Assembly (NCBI GenBank): GCA_934248055.1
Contig: CAKQKI010000010.1
Span: forward strand, 1 to 58,775
DNA length: 58,775 bases
DNA from: an uncultured Clostridia bacterium
GTDB lineage: Bacteria > Bacillota > Clostridia > Christensenellales > Borkfalkiaceae
Reading direction: 5' to 3'
The notes under the pieces were generated by a model. That model was given only the letters and a program-made list of their open reading frames with translations. It made no database searches and was not told the DNA's origin. Each line of letters begins with the position of its first letter. Positions within the stretch are counted from its first letter, which is position 1. Below are positions 16,166 to 24,427 of this stretch, one piece after another. The position numbers and the translations under genes were made by a program.

Positions 16166-17530
16166 TCAAACCATCTGTTCGGGTTTGAACACCTTATCGA
16201 ACTCTTCTTCGCTCAAAAAGCCGAGCGCAACGCACGCTTGCTTAAGGCTGATGTTTTCTTTATACGCTTTTTTAGCGGTTTTAGCCGCGTTTTCGTAACC
16301 TATATACGGATTAAGCGCGGTAACGAGCATTAAAGAATTATGAAGATTGAACGACATTTTTTCTTTGTTTGCCGTAATTCCCGAAGCGCAATTTTTATTG
16401 AAAGAATTTATCGCGTCGACGAGAAGCCTTGCCGACTGAAGGAAATTATATATGATAACGGGCATGAACACGTTAAGTTCGAAATTCCCCTGCGACGCCG
16501 CCATTCCGATCGCCGTATCGTTTCCGATAACCTGCACCGCGACCATGGTAACCGCTTCGCACTGCGTGGGATTTACCTTGCCGGGCATTATCGACGAGCC
16601 GGGTTCGTTTTCGGGAATATGAATTTCGCCGAGTCCGCAACGCGGTCCCGAAGAAAGCCAGCGAACGTCGTTTGCGATTTTCATCATATCCGCGGCGAGC
16701 GCTTTAAGTCCGCCGTGCGCGAATACGAGTTCGTCTTTAGCCGTTAAAGAATGGAATTTGTTCGGCGCCGTAACGAAAGTTTTCCCTGTTATTCTGCTTA
16801 CTTCTTCGGCAACTTTTTCTGCAAACCCCGCAGGAGCGTTAAGCCCCGTTCCTACCGCCGTGCCGCCGAGCGCGAGTTCTTTAAGCCCGGGAAGAGCAAG
16901 CCTTAACATTTCTTCGCTTTTTTCAAGCATTCCGCGCCAACCGCTTATTTCCTGCGAAAACGCTATCGGAACGGCGTCCTGCAAATGCGTTCTTCCGCTT
17001 TTGACTACGCCTTCGTTTTCTTTTTCAAGACGACGGAACGTTTCGATAAGTTCGTCGACTGCGGGAAACAACTCGTTTTCGATGATGAGCGTTGCCGCTA
17101 TATGCATCGCCGTCGGGAAAGTATCGTTGCTCGACTGGCTTTTATTTATATCGTCGTTCGGGTGAAGAAGTTTTTTCCCCGCAAGTTCGTTGCCGCGGTT
17201 TGCTATAACTTCGTTCGCGTTCATATTAGACTGCGTTCCCGAACCCGTTTGCCATACGACGAGCGGGAAATGAGAATTAAGACTCCCCGATATTACTTCG
17301 TCGCAAGCCTTTTCTATAACCGAAAGTTTTTCGTCGGATATTTTTCCGAGTTTGTTGTTTGCGCGCGCAGCCGCCTTTTTAAGTATGCCGAACGCGTGAG
17401 TTATCTCTCTCGGCATCACTTCTCCGCCGATACGGAAATTCTCGTAACTTCTCTGAGTCTGCGCCCCCCAGTATCTGTCGGCGGGAACTTTCATTTCGCC
17501 CATCGTGTCTTTTTCAATACGATATTCCAT
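16166..17530 (-). CDS. fumC: Class II fumarate hydratase
   Basis: This 454-residue protein is full length for the class II family. It has the signature GSSIMPGKVNPTQCEA, which points to fumarase rather than aspartase, along with TGSGTQSNMN and GRTHLQDAVP. It interconverts malate and fumarate without a metal cluster. It sits between mdh and the hdr-flx-frd genes and supplies fumarate. A gaggaag site precedes its ATG directly behind an 18-base tandem repeat. Confidence 0.95.
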   Translation of the reverse strand: MEYRIEKDTMGEMKVPADRYWGAQTQRSYENFRIGGEVMPREITHAFGILKKAAARANNKLGKISDEKLSVIEKACDEVISGSLNSHFPLVVWQTGSGTQSNMNANEVIANRGNELAGKKLLHPNDDINKSQSSNDTFPTAMHIAATLIIENELFPAVDELIETFRRLEKENEGVVKSGRTHLQDAVPIAFSQEISGWRGMLEKSEEMLRLALPGLKELALGGTAVGTGLNAPAGFAEKVAEEVSRITGKTFVTAPNKFHSLTAKDELVFAHGGLKALAADMMKIANDVRWLSSGPRCGLGEIHIPENEPGSSIMPGKVNPTQCEAVTMVAVQVIGNDTAIGMAASQGNFELNVFMPVIIYNFLQSARLLVDAINSFNKNCASGITANKEKMSFNLHNSLMLVTALNPYIGYENAAKTAKKAYKENISLKQACVALGFLSEEEFDKVFKPEQMV

Positions 17531-17560
17531 TTACTTCCTCTTTTTTATAATATGATATTT

Positions 17561-17634
17561 CGTTTTTGCTTTTATTTTCGGTTTTATATTTATTTTCGGT
17601 TTTATATTTATTTTCGCTTCTGCTTTTATTTTCG
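17561..17634. repeat. 18-base tandem repeat between mdh and fumC
   Basis: Two identical copies of GTTTTATATTTATTTTCG (17581-17598 and 17599-17616) are flanked by two diverged copies, about four units in all. On the minus strand the unit keeps the mdh frame open for about 40 codons after the mdh TGA, up to a TAA immediately before the fumC ATG. Confidence 0.85.
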
Positions 17635-17647
17635 TTTCTGATTTTTC

Positions 17648-18604
17648 TCAGTCGCGATTGCAGTTTACCTGAGCGATAACGTCTTTCATCGCGTTCGCGC
17701 TTTTTCTTAAAAGTTCCGTTTCTTCTTCGGTAAGCGCGGGAGTAAGCGTAGACTTAACGCCGCCCCTTCCCACTACCGCGGGAACGGATATGCAAACGTC
17801 GCTTATGCCGTATTCGCCTTTCAGTAAAACGGAAAGGCAAAGCACGCTGTCTATTCCTTCGTACAGGCACTTGCAAATATAAACTACCGCCGCCGCTACG
17901 CCGTTATAGGTCGCGCCCTTTCTCGATATTATAATGCCGCCCGATTTTCTTATATATTCCGCAACTTCTTCTTTGTCGTAAGCCGCCGCGCCGAGCGTTT
18001 TATTAGTTAAAACTTTATCGTATTCGTCGATGGGAATACCCGCTATTCTCGCCATGGACCACGCCACGAAAGAAGTGTCGCCGTGTTCGCCGAGAACGTT
18101 CGCGTCAACCTGCAGGGGAGAAACTTTGTATATTTCGGAAAGGCGGGTTCTGAGCCTTGCCGTATCAAGACTCGTTCCCGAACCTATAATGCGTTCCGAA
18201 GGGATATTCGTTACCTTATTGAAAGTGTAGGTAAGAACGTCTACGGGATTAGCGACGATGACGTAAACGGCGTCCGGACAAACCGCGGTTATGCTCGGAG
18301 CAATACTCTTGATTATATTTACGTTGGTCTGAGCAAGATCTATTCTCGACTGACCGGGCTTTCTCGCTATTCCCGAAGTTATAACAACTATATCCGAGCC
18401 TTTTGCGTCTTCGTATTCGCCCGCTCTGACGATTGCGGGGTTTAAAAAGGGAGTTGCCTGATAAATGTCCATCGCTTCGCCGAGAGCCTTTTCTTTATTT
18501 ACGTCTATAAAAACGACTTCCGACGCTACTCCTTCGGCAACTAAAAGGTATCCGATAGAAGAACCTACCGCGCCTGCACCTATAACCGTAATCTTTTTGT
18601 TCAT
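17648..18604 (-). CDS. mdh: LDH-fold malate dehydrogenase (predicted)
   Basis: This 318-residue NAD-dependent enzyme has an LDH-type backbone: GAGAVGSS (9-16), GSGTSLDTARLR (141-152) and the catalytic His174 in GEHGDTS. At the substrate-specificity position, where lactate dehydrogenases carry Gln, it has Arg81 (GIARKPGQSR), the residue of malate dehydrogenases. Predicted reaction: oxaloacetate to malate with NADH. The context with fumarase and fumarate reductase supports this. It is the first gene of the operon, with an aaggag ribosome site and a Rex operator upstream. Confidence 0.85.
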   Translation of the reverse strand: MNKKITVIGAGAVGSSIGYLLVAEGVASEVVFIDVNKEKALGEAMDIYQATPFLNPAIVRAGEYEDAKGSDIVVITSGIARKPGQSRIDLAQTNVNIIKSIAPSITAVCPDAVYVIVANPVDVLTYTFNKVTNIPSERIIGSGTSLDTARLRTRLSEIYKVSPLQVDANVLGEHGDTSFVAWSMARIAGIPIDEYDKVLTNKTLGAAAYDKEEVAEYIRKSGGIIISRKGATYNGVAAAVVYICKCLYEGIDSVLCLSVLLKGEYGISDVCISVPAVVGRGGVKSTLTPALTEEETELLRKSANAMKDVIAQVNCNRD

Positions 18605-18739
18605 ACTTGTTATCTCCTTGTTTTACTTTTTACTTTTTGTTTAAAATTTTTAATTTCTGCTTTTTTATTCGTTTCGGTTTTTTTCGATTGCAAAAGTTTA
18701 TATTCTGCGCAAAGCGAAAATCTCGCTTTTACGTTTGGC

Positions 18740-18757
18740 TTGTTAAAATTTTAACAA
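18740..18757. promoter_or_regulatory. Perfect Rex operator upstream of the mdh-frdA operon
   Basis: TTGTTAAAATTTTAACAA is an exact match to the Rex consensus TTGTTAA-N4-TTAACAA and a perfect 18-base palindrome. It lies 135 bases upstream of mdh. Rex is encoded in this window at 28867. Rex represses its targets until NADH/NAD+ rises, which fits an operon that disposes of NADH. Confidence 0.85.
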
Positions 18758-18763
18758 CTTAAA

Positions 18764-18793
18764 TCAAAAAAACCGATAGCCGAACGGCTATAT
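18764..18793 (-). terminator. Terminator-like hairpin upstream of the mdh operon
   Basis: On the minus strand a GATAGCC/GGCTAT-type hairpin is followed by a run of seven T bases. It sits just upstream of the Rex operator and may end an unidentified minus-strand transcript or act as a leader attenuator. No minus-strand gene is seen upstream of it. Confidence 0.5.
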
Positions 18794-19022
18794 CGTATAT
18801 AGTATATCATAAAAATTTTTAAAGCGGTAACGATTTTAAGGGGGTTTATAAAAATAATGCGAATTTTTTTACGCTTTTTAACAGGTTTACAACGCAAACC
18901 CGTCTGCATTATCGAAAAATTCCAAACGCGGATTTTACATTTGTATTATCACCTTTTTATCATAATATTATCACTTAGCCGTTCAATTAAAATTATTTTG
19001 AAAAACTTTTTTCGTGAATTTT

Positions 19023-19052
19023 TATTTCACATATTTTCACATTTTTCACATT
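19023..19052 (+). repeat. Three iteron-like TTTCACA repeats
   Basis: TTTCACAT occurs three times in a row at a spacing of about 10 bases. The words resemble weak DnaA-box or iteron units (TTTTCACA versus TTATCCACA). The helical spacing is notable, but the match to the DnaA consensus is poor. Confidence 0.4.
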
Positions 19053-20334
19053 AGTTGTTTTTTCGGCTTTAACTTGTTTTTTTTGTTTTAACGTTAAAAC
19101 GATAAAAATCGCCTTAATCCCCTTAAAAAACTTAAAAACCGTAAAATTCCGCGAAAAACCCTTATAATTTCTTGTTTTAAGCCAAGAATACGTTTTATTC
19201 GCTACTTTTCGCCTGTTTTTTATAATTTCAGCCGTTTTAAAGAATTTAAGCGGCTTTTACCGAAAATTTTAAGAGTTTACGGGTTTTAGCGGTTTTTCCT
19301 TGTTATTGCCTTAGATATACGGCTTTTAATTGTTTTGCGCGGCTTTTGCCCGTTTTATCCGCTATTTTGGCTATATAATGCTTTACTTGGCACAAAAGTG
19401 CCTAAATCTTTGCAAAACGCCGCGATTTACGCGTTTTACCGTATTTTCACTTTATTTGCGGCGTACGCCCCTTTTATTCGGCTTTCGGCAACGATTGCCG
19501 CGCGTTCTTTATCTTTTCGACGTTTTGCCTTAATTTCGGCGTTTAACGCGATCGTGCGGCGTTTTGCATTATTTGCGCTACATATTCTAAAACTCCGATA
19601 CTTTGCGTTATTTACGGAAAAATACGGTTCGTGCGCGTTGGTTCTTGTTTTTTATTAAATTATATCGGGAATTCCTTTCGTTATTCCTAGATTTTGCAAT
19701 TTCACGTTAAACATTCGAACCGCCTTTAAAAGCGGCATTCTTAAAGGTTTTTCGCCTGAATTACAGGCAATACCCACCTTTTCACTATTTCACTATTGCA
19801 AGCAGACAGAAAGATTACAACAAACCCGTTTTTTCCTTTTTTGTTGGTTAAAGATCTGAGTTAAATTGTTTTAACTTTCACTTATAGAAAAATCAGATGT
19901 CGTCACCGGAATTTAAACTTAGGGATTCCATTTGTTATCACTAATTACCGAAAGGCGTTTTTTTCGCAATTTCATGCGACCGTTCGGGCGCAGTACGCCG
20001 AATACGGCAACTCCCGCGTTCGCAAAAAATCATCAAAAAATGCACTCTTTTCGGTGCAATGCATTTATGCGGATGAGAAACCAAACGCATCGCGGCTCGT
20101 TCAGGCAAGGCAAACGCCCGAAGTTGTACTTAAAGTACTACGAGCGGCGTTTAACGCCGCATTCCGGACAAAAATACTATTCGAATGGAATCCCCACCCG
20201 CTCTCTTTGGCTATAAAAGCGCAATAATATTTTGATTACCATTTGAGTAGCCACAAGCATATCGTTCCTTCTCTTACGCGGAAGCGGTAAGACTTGCATA
20301 CAATCCGATCTTGTCTTCTGAATTTTAAAGAAGG

Positions 20335-20445
20335 GAACCGCCTGAACACAATCATATTTCACTTTACTCTTTTTAGAAAAAAAGAACGACGTTCAAAAAT
20401 TTTCGTATTCTCCTTATGGAGAAAAGAACCGCCTGAACACAATCA
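20335..20445 (+). repeat. 20-base direct repeat pair
   Basis: GAACCGCCTGAACACAATCA occurs at 20335-20354 and again at 20426-20445, 91 bases apart. Both copies lie in the repeat-rich part of the gene-free region. Confidence 0.8.
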
Positions 20446-20455
20446 AACCTTGACT

Positions 20456-20494
20456 TCCCATTTTGGGGAAGGTGGACCGCATGCGGTGGAAGAG
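20456..20494 (+). repeat. REP-like palindromic element
   Basis: A CCC-TTTT-GGG hairpin, then GAAGGTG, then a second palindrome (ACCGCATGCGGT) and GAAGAGA. It shares its architecture with the element at 53210-53250. Confidence 0.55.
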
Positions 20495-20580
20495 AATATT
20501 TAAAGAATAACTTTCGCTCTGCTTATTCAAAGCACCGCCGCTCTTATTCTTTGTAAAATAACTTTTCTCGGCACTCCGTG

Positions 20581-20718
20581 CCACTCTACCCGAAGGGGAA
20601 AACGTGTTACGGCAGCGTTTTGAATTTACATCTCCCCTGAAAGAAAAGGCTGAATTCGGCGACAAGACATTCCGCGCCACTCTCACCGAAGGGAAAAACG
20701 TGTTACGGCAGTGTTTAG
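20581..20718 (+). repeat. Direct repeat pair of about 40 bases
   Basis: The 40-base segment at 20581-20620 recurs with a few changes at 20678-20718; both end in AACGTGTTACGGCAG(C/T)GTTT. Read on the other strand, the CCCTTCGGGTAGAGTGG part belongs to the same REP-like family as 20456 and 53210. Confidence 0.75.
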
Positions 20719-20799
20719 TAATTTTCGCCTTTTCAAAAGGGGAAACAGGGGATTGCAAGTAAACCACACTATCACCGTAATGCGAGAAACTTATATGAG

Positions 20800-21230
20800 T
20801 TTTAAATTTATTGAATTTTGTAGAATATAATTACATTTTGCGCTTATCTGATTATATAAGCGCTTAGGCTATTTATTTTAAAAAGTATAATATACCTTTA
20901 TAGTTAATACTTTATAAATTTGTTTCATAAATTACAGATAAACCCATTCCACGTTGCCCGATAAATTCAGAAGCAACGTTATCGGGCCTTCAAGTACGTT
21001 TCACATACCGAAAACATATCGGGGGAAATTTTCACGATAAATAATAAAGCAATTTTAATAAATTTGAAAATTTAACAATTTATTTTGCGCTTAAAATTAT
21101 ATCGACAATTGTTTTAAAATACTTTTTATGTTTTTAAAATTATTACTTATAATAATGTAGACGCAAACTATTTTTAATTCGTTTTTGAATTTTATGTTTT
21201 ACTTTTTATTTTATGCGTTGCATATTACAA
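20800..21230. other. Very AT-rich gene-free stretch before parS
   Basis: No gene is seen. Long A/T runs dominate. Together with the flanking parS sites and the strand switch it is a candidate DNA-unwinding or origin region. No canonical TTATCCACA box was found. Confidence 0.4.
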
Positions 21231-21232
21231 AA

Positions 21233-21248
21233 TGTTTCACGTGAAACA
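21233..21248. promoter_or_regulatory. parS: parS centromere site 1
   Basis: TGTTTCACGTGAAACA is a perfect 16-base match to the consensus parS palindrome bound by Spo0J/ParB. parA and parB lie 3.2 kb away on the right. Confidence 0.95.
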
Positions 21249-21376
21249 CAAATTTTCAACCAAAAAACATACCCGAAAATACAGTGGACAAAGACCACTT
21301 TTAAATAAAACAATCGTTTTAAAAAACTCAAAATTGTAGATTTTATCGCAAATTTTGCGGATTTTAAAAAGTAAAA

Positions 21377-21392
21377 AGTTTCACGTGAAACA
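21377..21392. promoter_or_regulatory. parS: parS centromere site 2
   Basis: AGTTTCACGTGAAACA differs from the consensus only at the outermost base. It lies 144 bases from site 1, so ParB could load at both. Confidence 0.93.
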
Positions 21393-22139
21393 TAAAAATA
21401 CACCTTGTAAAACATATAAAAACCATAAAACAAAGAATTTTTACAATTTGCCGTTAAAATTTACAAATATCTGACCAAAAAAAGGTAATTTATGATTAGT
21501 TTTTAAATAATTAATGTGTTTTGTATACTGTTCACGATATGTCATTATAAATGCAATGCCAAGCGTATGATATATCTTTGCAATATGTCAATGAAAGTGT
21601 AATATCAGGCGTAAAATATATTTATGTAAGAAAACCATCAGGCGTGCTTAATATGCAACTTCAGAATATTTATTTAAATATAACACATAAAGAATTCACG
21701 CATAATAATATTGCACATTACGGAACGTATATCATACAAGAATAATGCAAAATTTTTAATTTGCAGTTAAACCGAAATATTTTTAAACGCTTTGTATAAA
21801 AACCGCCGCGTAAATAACACTGCATTTTAAAAACACGCGAAAACGAACGTTATTAAAATAATTTATAATAATGCGTAAAGTAATAAAACAAAAATTATAT
21901 AGCGACCGTTTGATAAAATTATATAACGGAATTCTGATGCAATACCTGATAAACATCAATATACTTAAAGCAAAATTTAAATTAACGTAATTTTAATCAG
22001 CGCAATTTATTTATTGTGGCGCATTGAAATTTTATATAGCGCAAAGCGATGAAAATTGAAAATCAGGCGAAAATACGGCGTTAAATTATTAAGTAAAAGT
22101 AAAATATAATTTATTTAAAGAAAATACGCATAATATTTA
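21393..22139. other. AT-rich gene-free stretch between parS and ftsH
   Basis: One 64-codon frame (21551-21745) is open but has no ribosome site and resembles no known protein. Otherwise I see only AT-rich sequence up to the ftsH promoter. Confidence 0.4.
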
Positions 22140-22168
22140 TTGTGTTTTGCAAATTTTTGTGCTAAAAT
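22140..22168 (+). promoter_or_regulatory. ftsH promoter
   Basis: TTGTGT (22140-22145), 17 bases, TAAAAT (22163-22168), then a leader of about 110 bases to the ftsH ribosome site (ggagg). Confidence 0.65.
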
Positions 22169-22283
22169 TAAACAAAGTAAATTTTAGAATTAAAATTATT
22201 CCGAAACGTTACCGCGAACTTCGTTTTCACACGGGGCGCGACGAAATAACTTAAATTTACCACGACACATTCTGGAGGCATAT

Positions 22284-24383
22284 ATGAAAAAAAGCAACGC
22301 GCGGATCTGGATAGGACTTGCTGTATTTGCGCTTATCGCATTGCTGGCGGTGTTTTATCTGTTACCGCGCTTTACCGTGCAGGACGTAGAAACAAAAACG
22401 TTTTTCGAAAAAGCAGGTATGACGGTATCCACAAGCACAACTACCGACGATCCTTATCAATTCAACGTCGCGACGGCAGAAATCAAGAAAATAGTCGTTG
22501 ACGGCTACAATCTTAAAGGCTACGTAAAAAACACGAGAGGGCATTACGTAGAAACGTATAAAACGAGTTTCGGCAGGGGTTCGGAAAGCGCGTATTACGG
22601 CGATAAGGCGATAGACTTTCTTATCAAAAACGGCGTTGAGTTCGACGTAACCGACCCGAACGCAGGCTCGTTCTGGTCGTCGCTCGTGTTCCCGATGCTC
22701 GTAGTGGGCTTAGGGCTTGTGGTGATGATAATAATGTTCCGTCAGGTCAACGGCACGAATAAATCGGCGATGGACTTCGGAAAAACGAAAGCAAGAGTAA
22801 GCCAGAACGTTAAAATAAGATTTTCGGACGTTGCGGGAGCGGAAGAAGAAAAGCAGGAACTTCAGGAAATCGTAGAATTTCTTAAAAACCCCAAAAAGTT
22901 TTCCGCGCTCGGAGCAAAAATACCCAAGGGCGTTCTTCTCGTAGGACCTCCGGGAACGGGCAAAACGTTATTTGCAAAAGCCGTAGCGGGCGAAGCGAAC
23001 GTGCCGTTTTTCTCCGTTTCGGGTTCAGACTTCGTTGAAATGTTCGTCGGCGTAGGCGCAAGCAGAGTAAGAGATTTGTTTGCCATGGCAAAAAAGAGTA
23101 TGCCGTGCATAGTGTTTATCGACGAAATCGACGCGGTAGGTCGTCAGCGCGGAGCGGGATTAGGCGGCGGCAACGACGAAAGGGAACAGACTTTAAACCA
23201 ACTTCTTATTCAGATGGACGGTTTTGACGCAAACGAAGGCATAATCATTATGGCTGCAACCAACCGCGCAGACATTCTCGACCCCGCTCTTATGCGTCCG
23301 GGCAGATTTGACAGGCAAATTTACGTTAACATTCCCGACGTTCGCGGCAGAGAAGCCATTTTAAAAGTTCATTCGAGAAACAAACCGCTCGCGCCCGACG
23401 TAAACTTTAAAATTTTAGCAAGAATGACCGCGGGATTCAGCGGCGCGGATCTTGCAAACCTTTTAAACGAAGCGGCTATACTTGCGGCTCGCGCGGACAG
23501 AAAGGCGATAACAAACGTAGATCTTTACGAAGCGATCAATAAGGTAATAATCGGACCGCAGAAAAAGAGCAGAGTAGTTACCGAAACGGATAAACGAATC
23601 ACCGCTTATCACGAATCGGGGCATGCGATTCTCGCAAGGCTTCTTCCCGGTTGCGATCCCGTTCAGGAAGTTTCCATCATTCCGCGCGGAATGGCTGCGG
23701 GCTACACGATGACCCGACCCGACAACGACAGCAACCATCTTGAAAAAAGCAAACTTTTAGACGATATAACGATGACGCTCGGCGGCAGAGTTGCGGAAGA
23801 ACTTATTATAAAGGATATATCCGCGGGCGCGTCGAACGATATAAGCGTGGTTACCGAAAGGGCAAGAAAAATGGTTACCGAATGGGGAATGTCCGATAAA
23901 ATAGGCCCCGTTAATTACGGCGGCGGCGATCAGGTGTTTATCGGAAAAGATATGCAAACCCGCGCCACTTACTCTGAAGAACTTGCCAAAATCATCGATC
24001 TCGAAGTAGAAAAAATAGTAAAAGAAGCGCACGAAAAAGCGACCGAACTTCTGTCCGCACACAAGAAAGAACTTGACAATATGGCAAGACTTCTCGTAGA
24101 ACGCGAAACGATTTATCAGGACGAAGTAGACATGATTATGGCAGGTAAAGACGCTTCCGAAATTATCGCCGTAATGGAACAAAAAGACGGCGAAGCGAAA
24201 GAAAATCCGTTCGTAAAAATGCAGAAAGCCGCCGACGAAAAACGCCGTGAAAACAGCGAAGCGGCAACTTCGGCAAAAAGCGACGATTCAAACCCGAAAG
24301 ATAACGTAAATCCGACGGACGATTCAAGCCCGAAAGATATCGCAAATCCGACGGAAGCGAAAGAAGACGATAAAAAAGACTGA
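22284..24383 (+). CDS. ftsH: ATP-dependent zinc metalloprotease FtsH
   Basis: This 699-residue membrane protease has an N-terminal membrane segment (about 8-30), a small outer domain, a second segment (about 135-155), an AAA domain with Walker A GPPGTGKT and Walker B VFIDEID, the second region of homology MRPGRFDRQI, and the zinc motif HESGH. It degrades membrane and regulatory proteins. The last 70 residues are a low-complexity Lys/Asp/Asn tail with NPKD and NPTD repeats. A strong ggagg site supports the start. Confidence 0.96.
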   Translation: MKKSNARIWIGLAVFALIALLAVFYLLPRFTVQDVETKTFFEKAGMTVSTSTTTDDPYQFNVATAEIKKIVVDGYNLKGYVKNTRGHYVETYKTSFGRGSESAYYGDKAIDFLIKNGVEFDVTDPNAGSFWSSLVFPMLVVGLGLVVMIIMFRQVNGTNKSAMDFGKTKARVSQNVKIRFSDVAGAEEEKQELQEIVEFLKNPKKFSALGAKIPKGVLLVGPPGTGKTLFAKAVAGEANVPFFSVSGSDFVEMFVGVGASRVRDLFAMAKKSMPCIVFIDEIDAVGRQRGAGLGGGNDEREQTLNQLLIQMDGFDANEGIIIMAATNRADILDPALMRPGRFDRQIYVNIPDVRGREAILKVHSRNKPLAPDVNFKILARMTAGFSGADLANLLNEAAILAARADRKAITNVDLYEAINKVIIGPQKKSRVVTETDKRITAYHESGHAILARLLPGCDPVQEVSIIPRGMAAGYTMTRPDNDSNHLEKSKLLDDITMTLGGRVAEELIIKDISAGASNDISVVTERARKMVTEWGMSDKIGPVNYGGGDQVFIGKDMQTRATYSEELAKIIDLEVEKIVKEAHEKATELLSAHKKELDNMARLLVERETIYQDEVDMIMAGKDASEIIAVMEQKDGEAKENPFVKMQKAADEKRRENSEAATSAKSDDSNPKDNVNPTDDSSPKDIANPTEAKEDDKKD

Positions 24384-24427
24384 TTATCGGATTATCAAGA
24401 CAAGTTTAACGCGTTCAAAGGAGTAAT

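Larger units (their letters stand above)
18605..20000. other. Gene-free AT-rich stretch, first part of the 3.7-kb gap
   Basis: No credible gene is seen. The plus strand is T-rich with recurrent short GC islands (GCGTTTTA-like words) and small hairpins at about 19390-19404, 19723-19736 and 19757-19771. Open frames here lack ribosome sites and recognisable motifs. With the rest of the gap it separates leftward from rightward transcription. Confidence 0.5.

Noticed and set aside
17648..17650. Recoding of TGA at the end of mdh
   Set aside because: Other genes here, for example fumC and the phoR remnant, clearly use TGA as a stop, and the extension looks like a minisatellite.
19335..19658. 107-codon plus-strand frame in the 3.7-kb gap
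   Set aside because: No ribosome site, biased hydrophobic/aromatic composition caused by T-rich DNA, no recognisable domain.
20414..20767. 117-codon minus-strand frame with repeated CRNTFFPSVRVAR-like units
   Set aside because: The repeated peptide is a translation of the direct DNA repeats at 20581 and 20678, not a protein family.
21206..21433. 75-codon minus-strand frame over both parS sites
   Set aside because: The frame spans two parS palindromes in AT-rich DNA and has no ribosome site.
21551..21745. 64-codon plus-strand frame between parS and ftsH
   Set aside because: No ribosome site and no family resemblance; kept only as part of the gene-free region.
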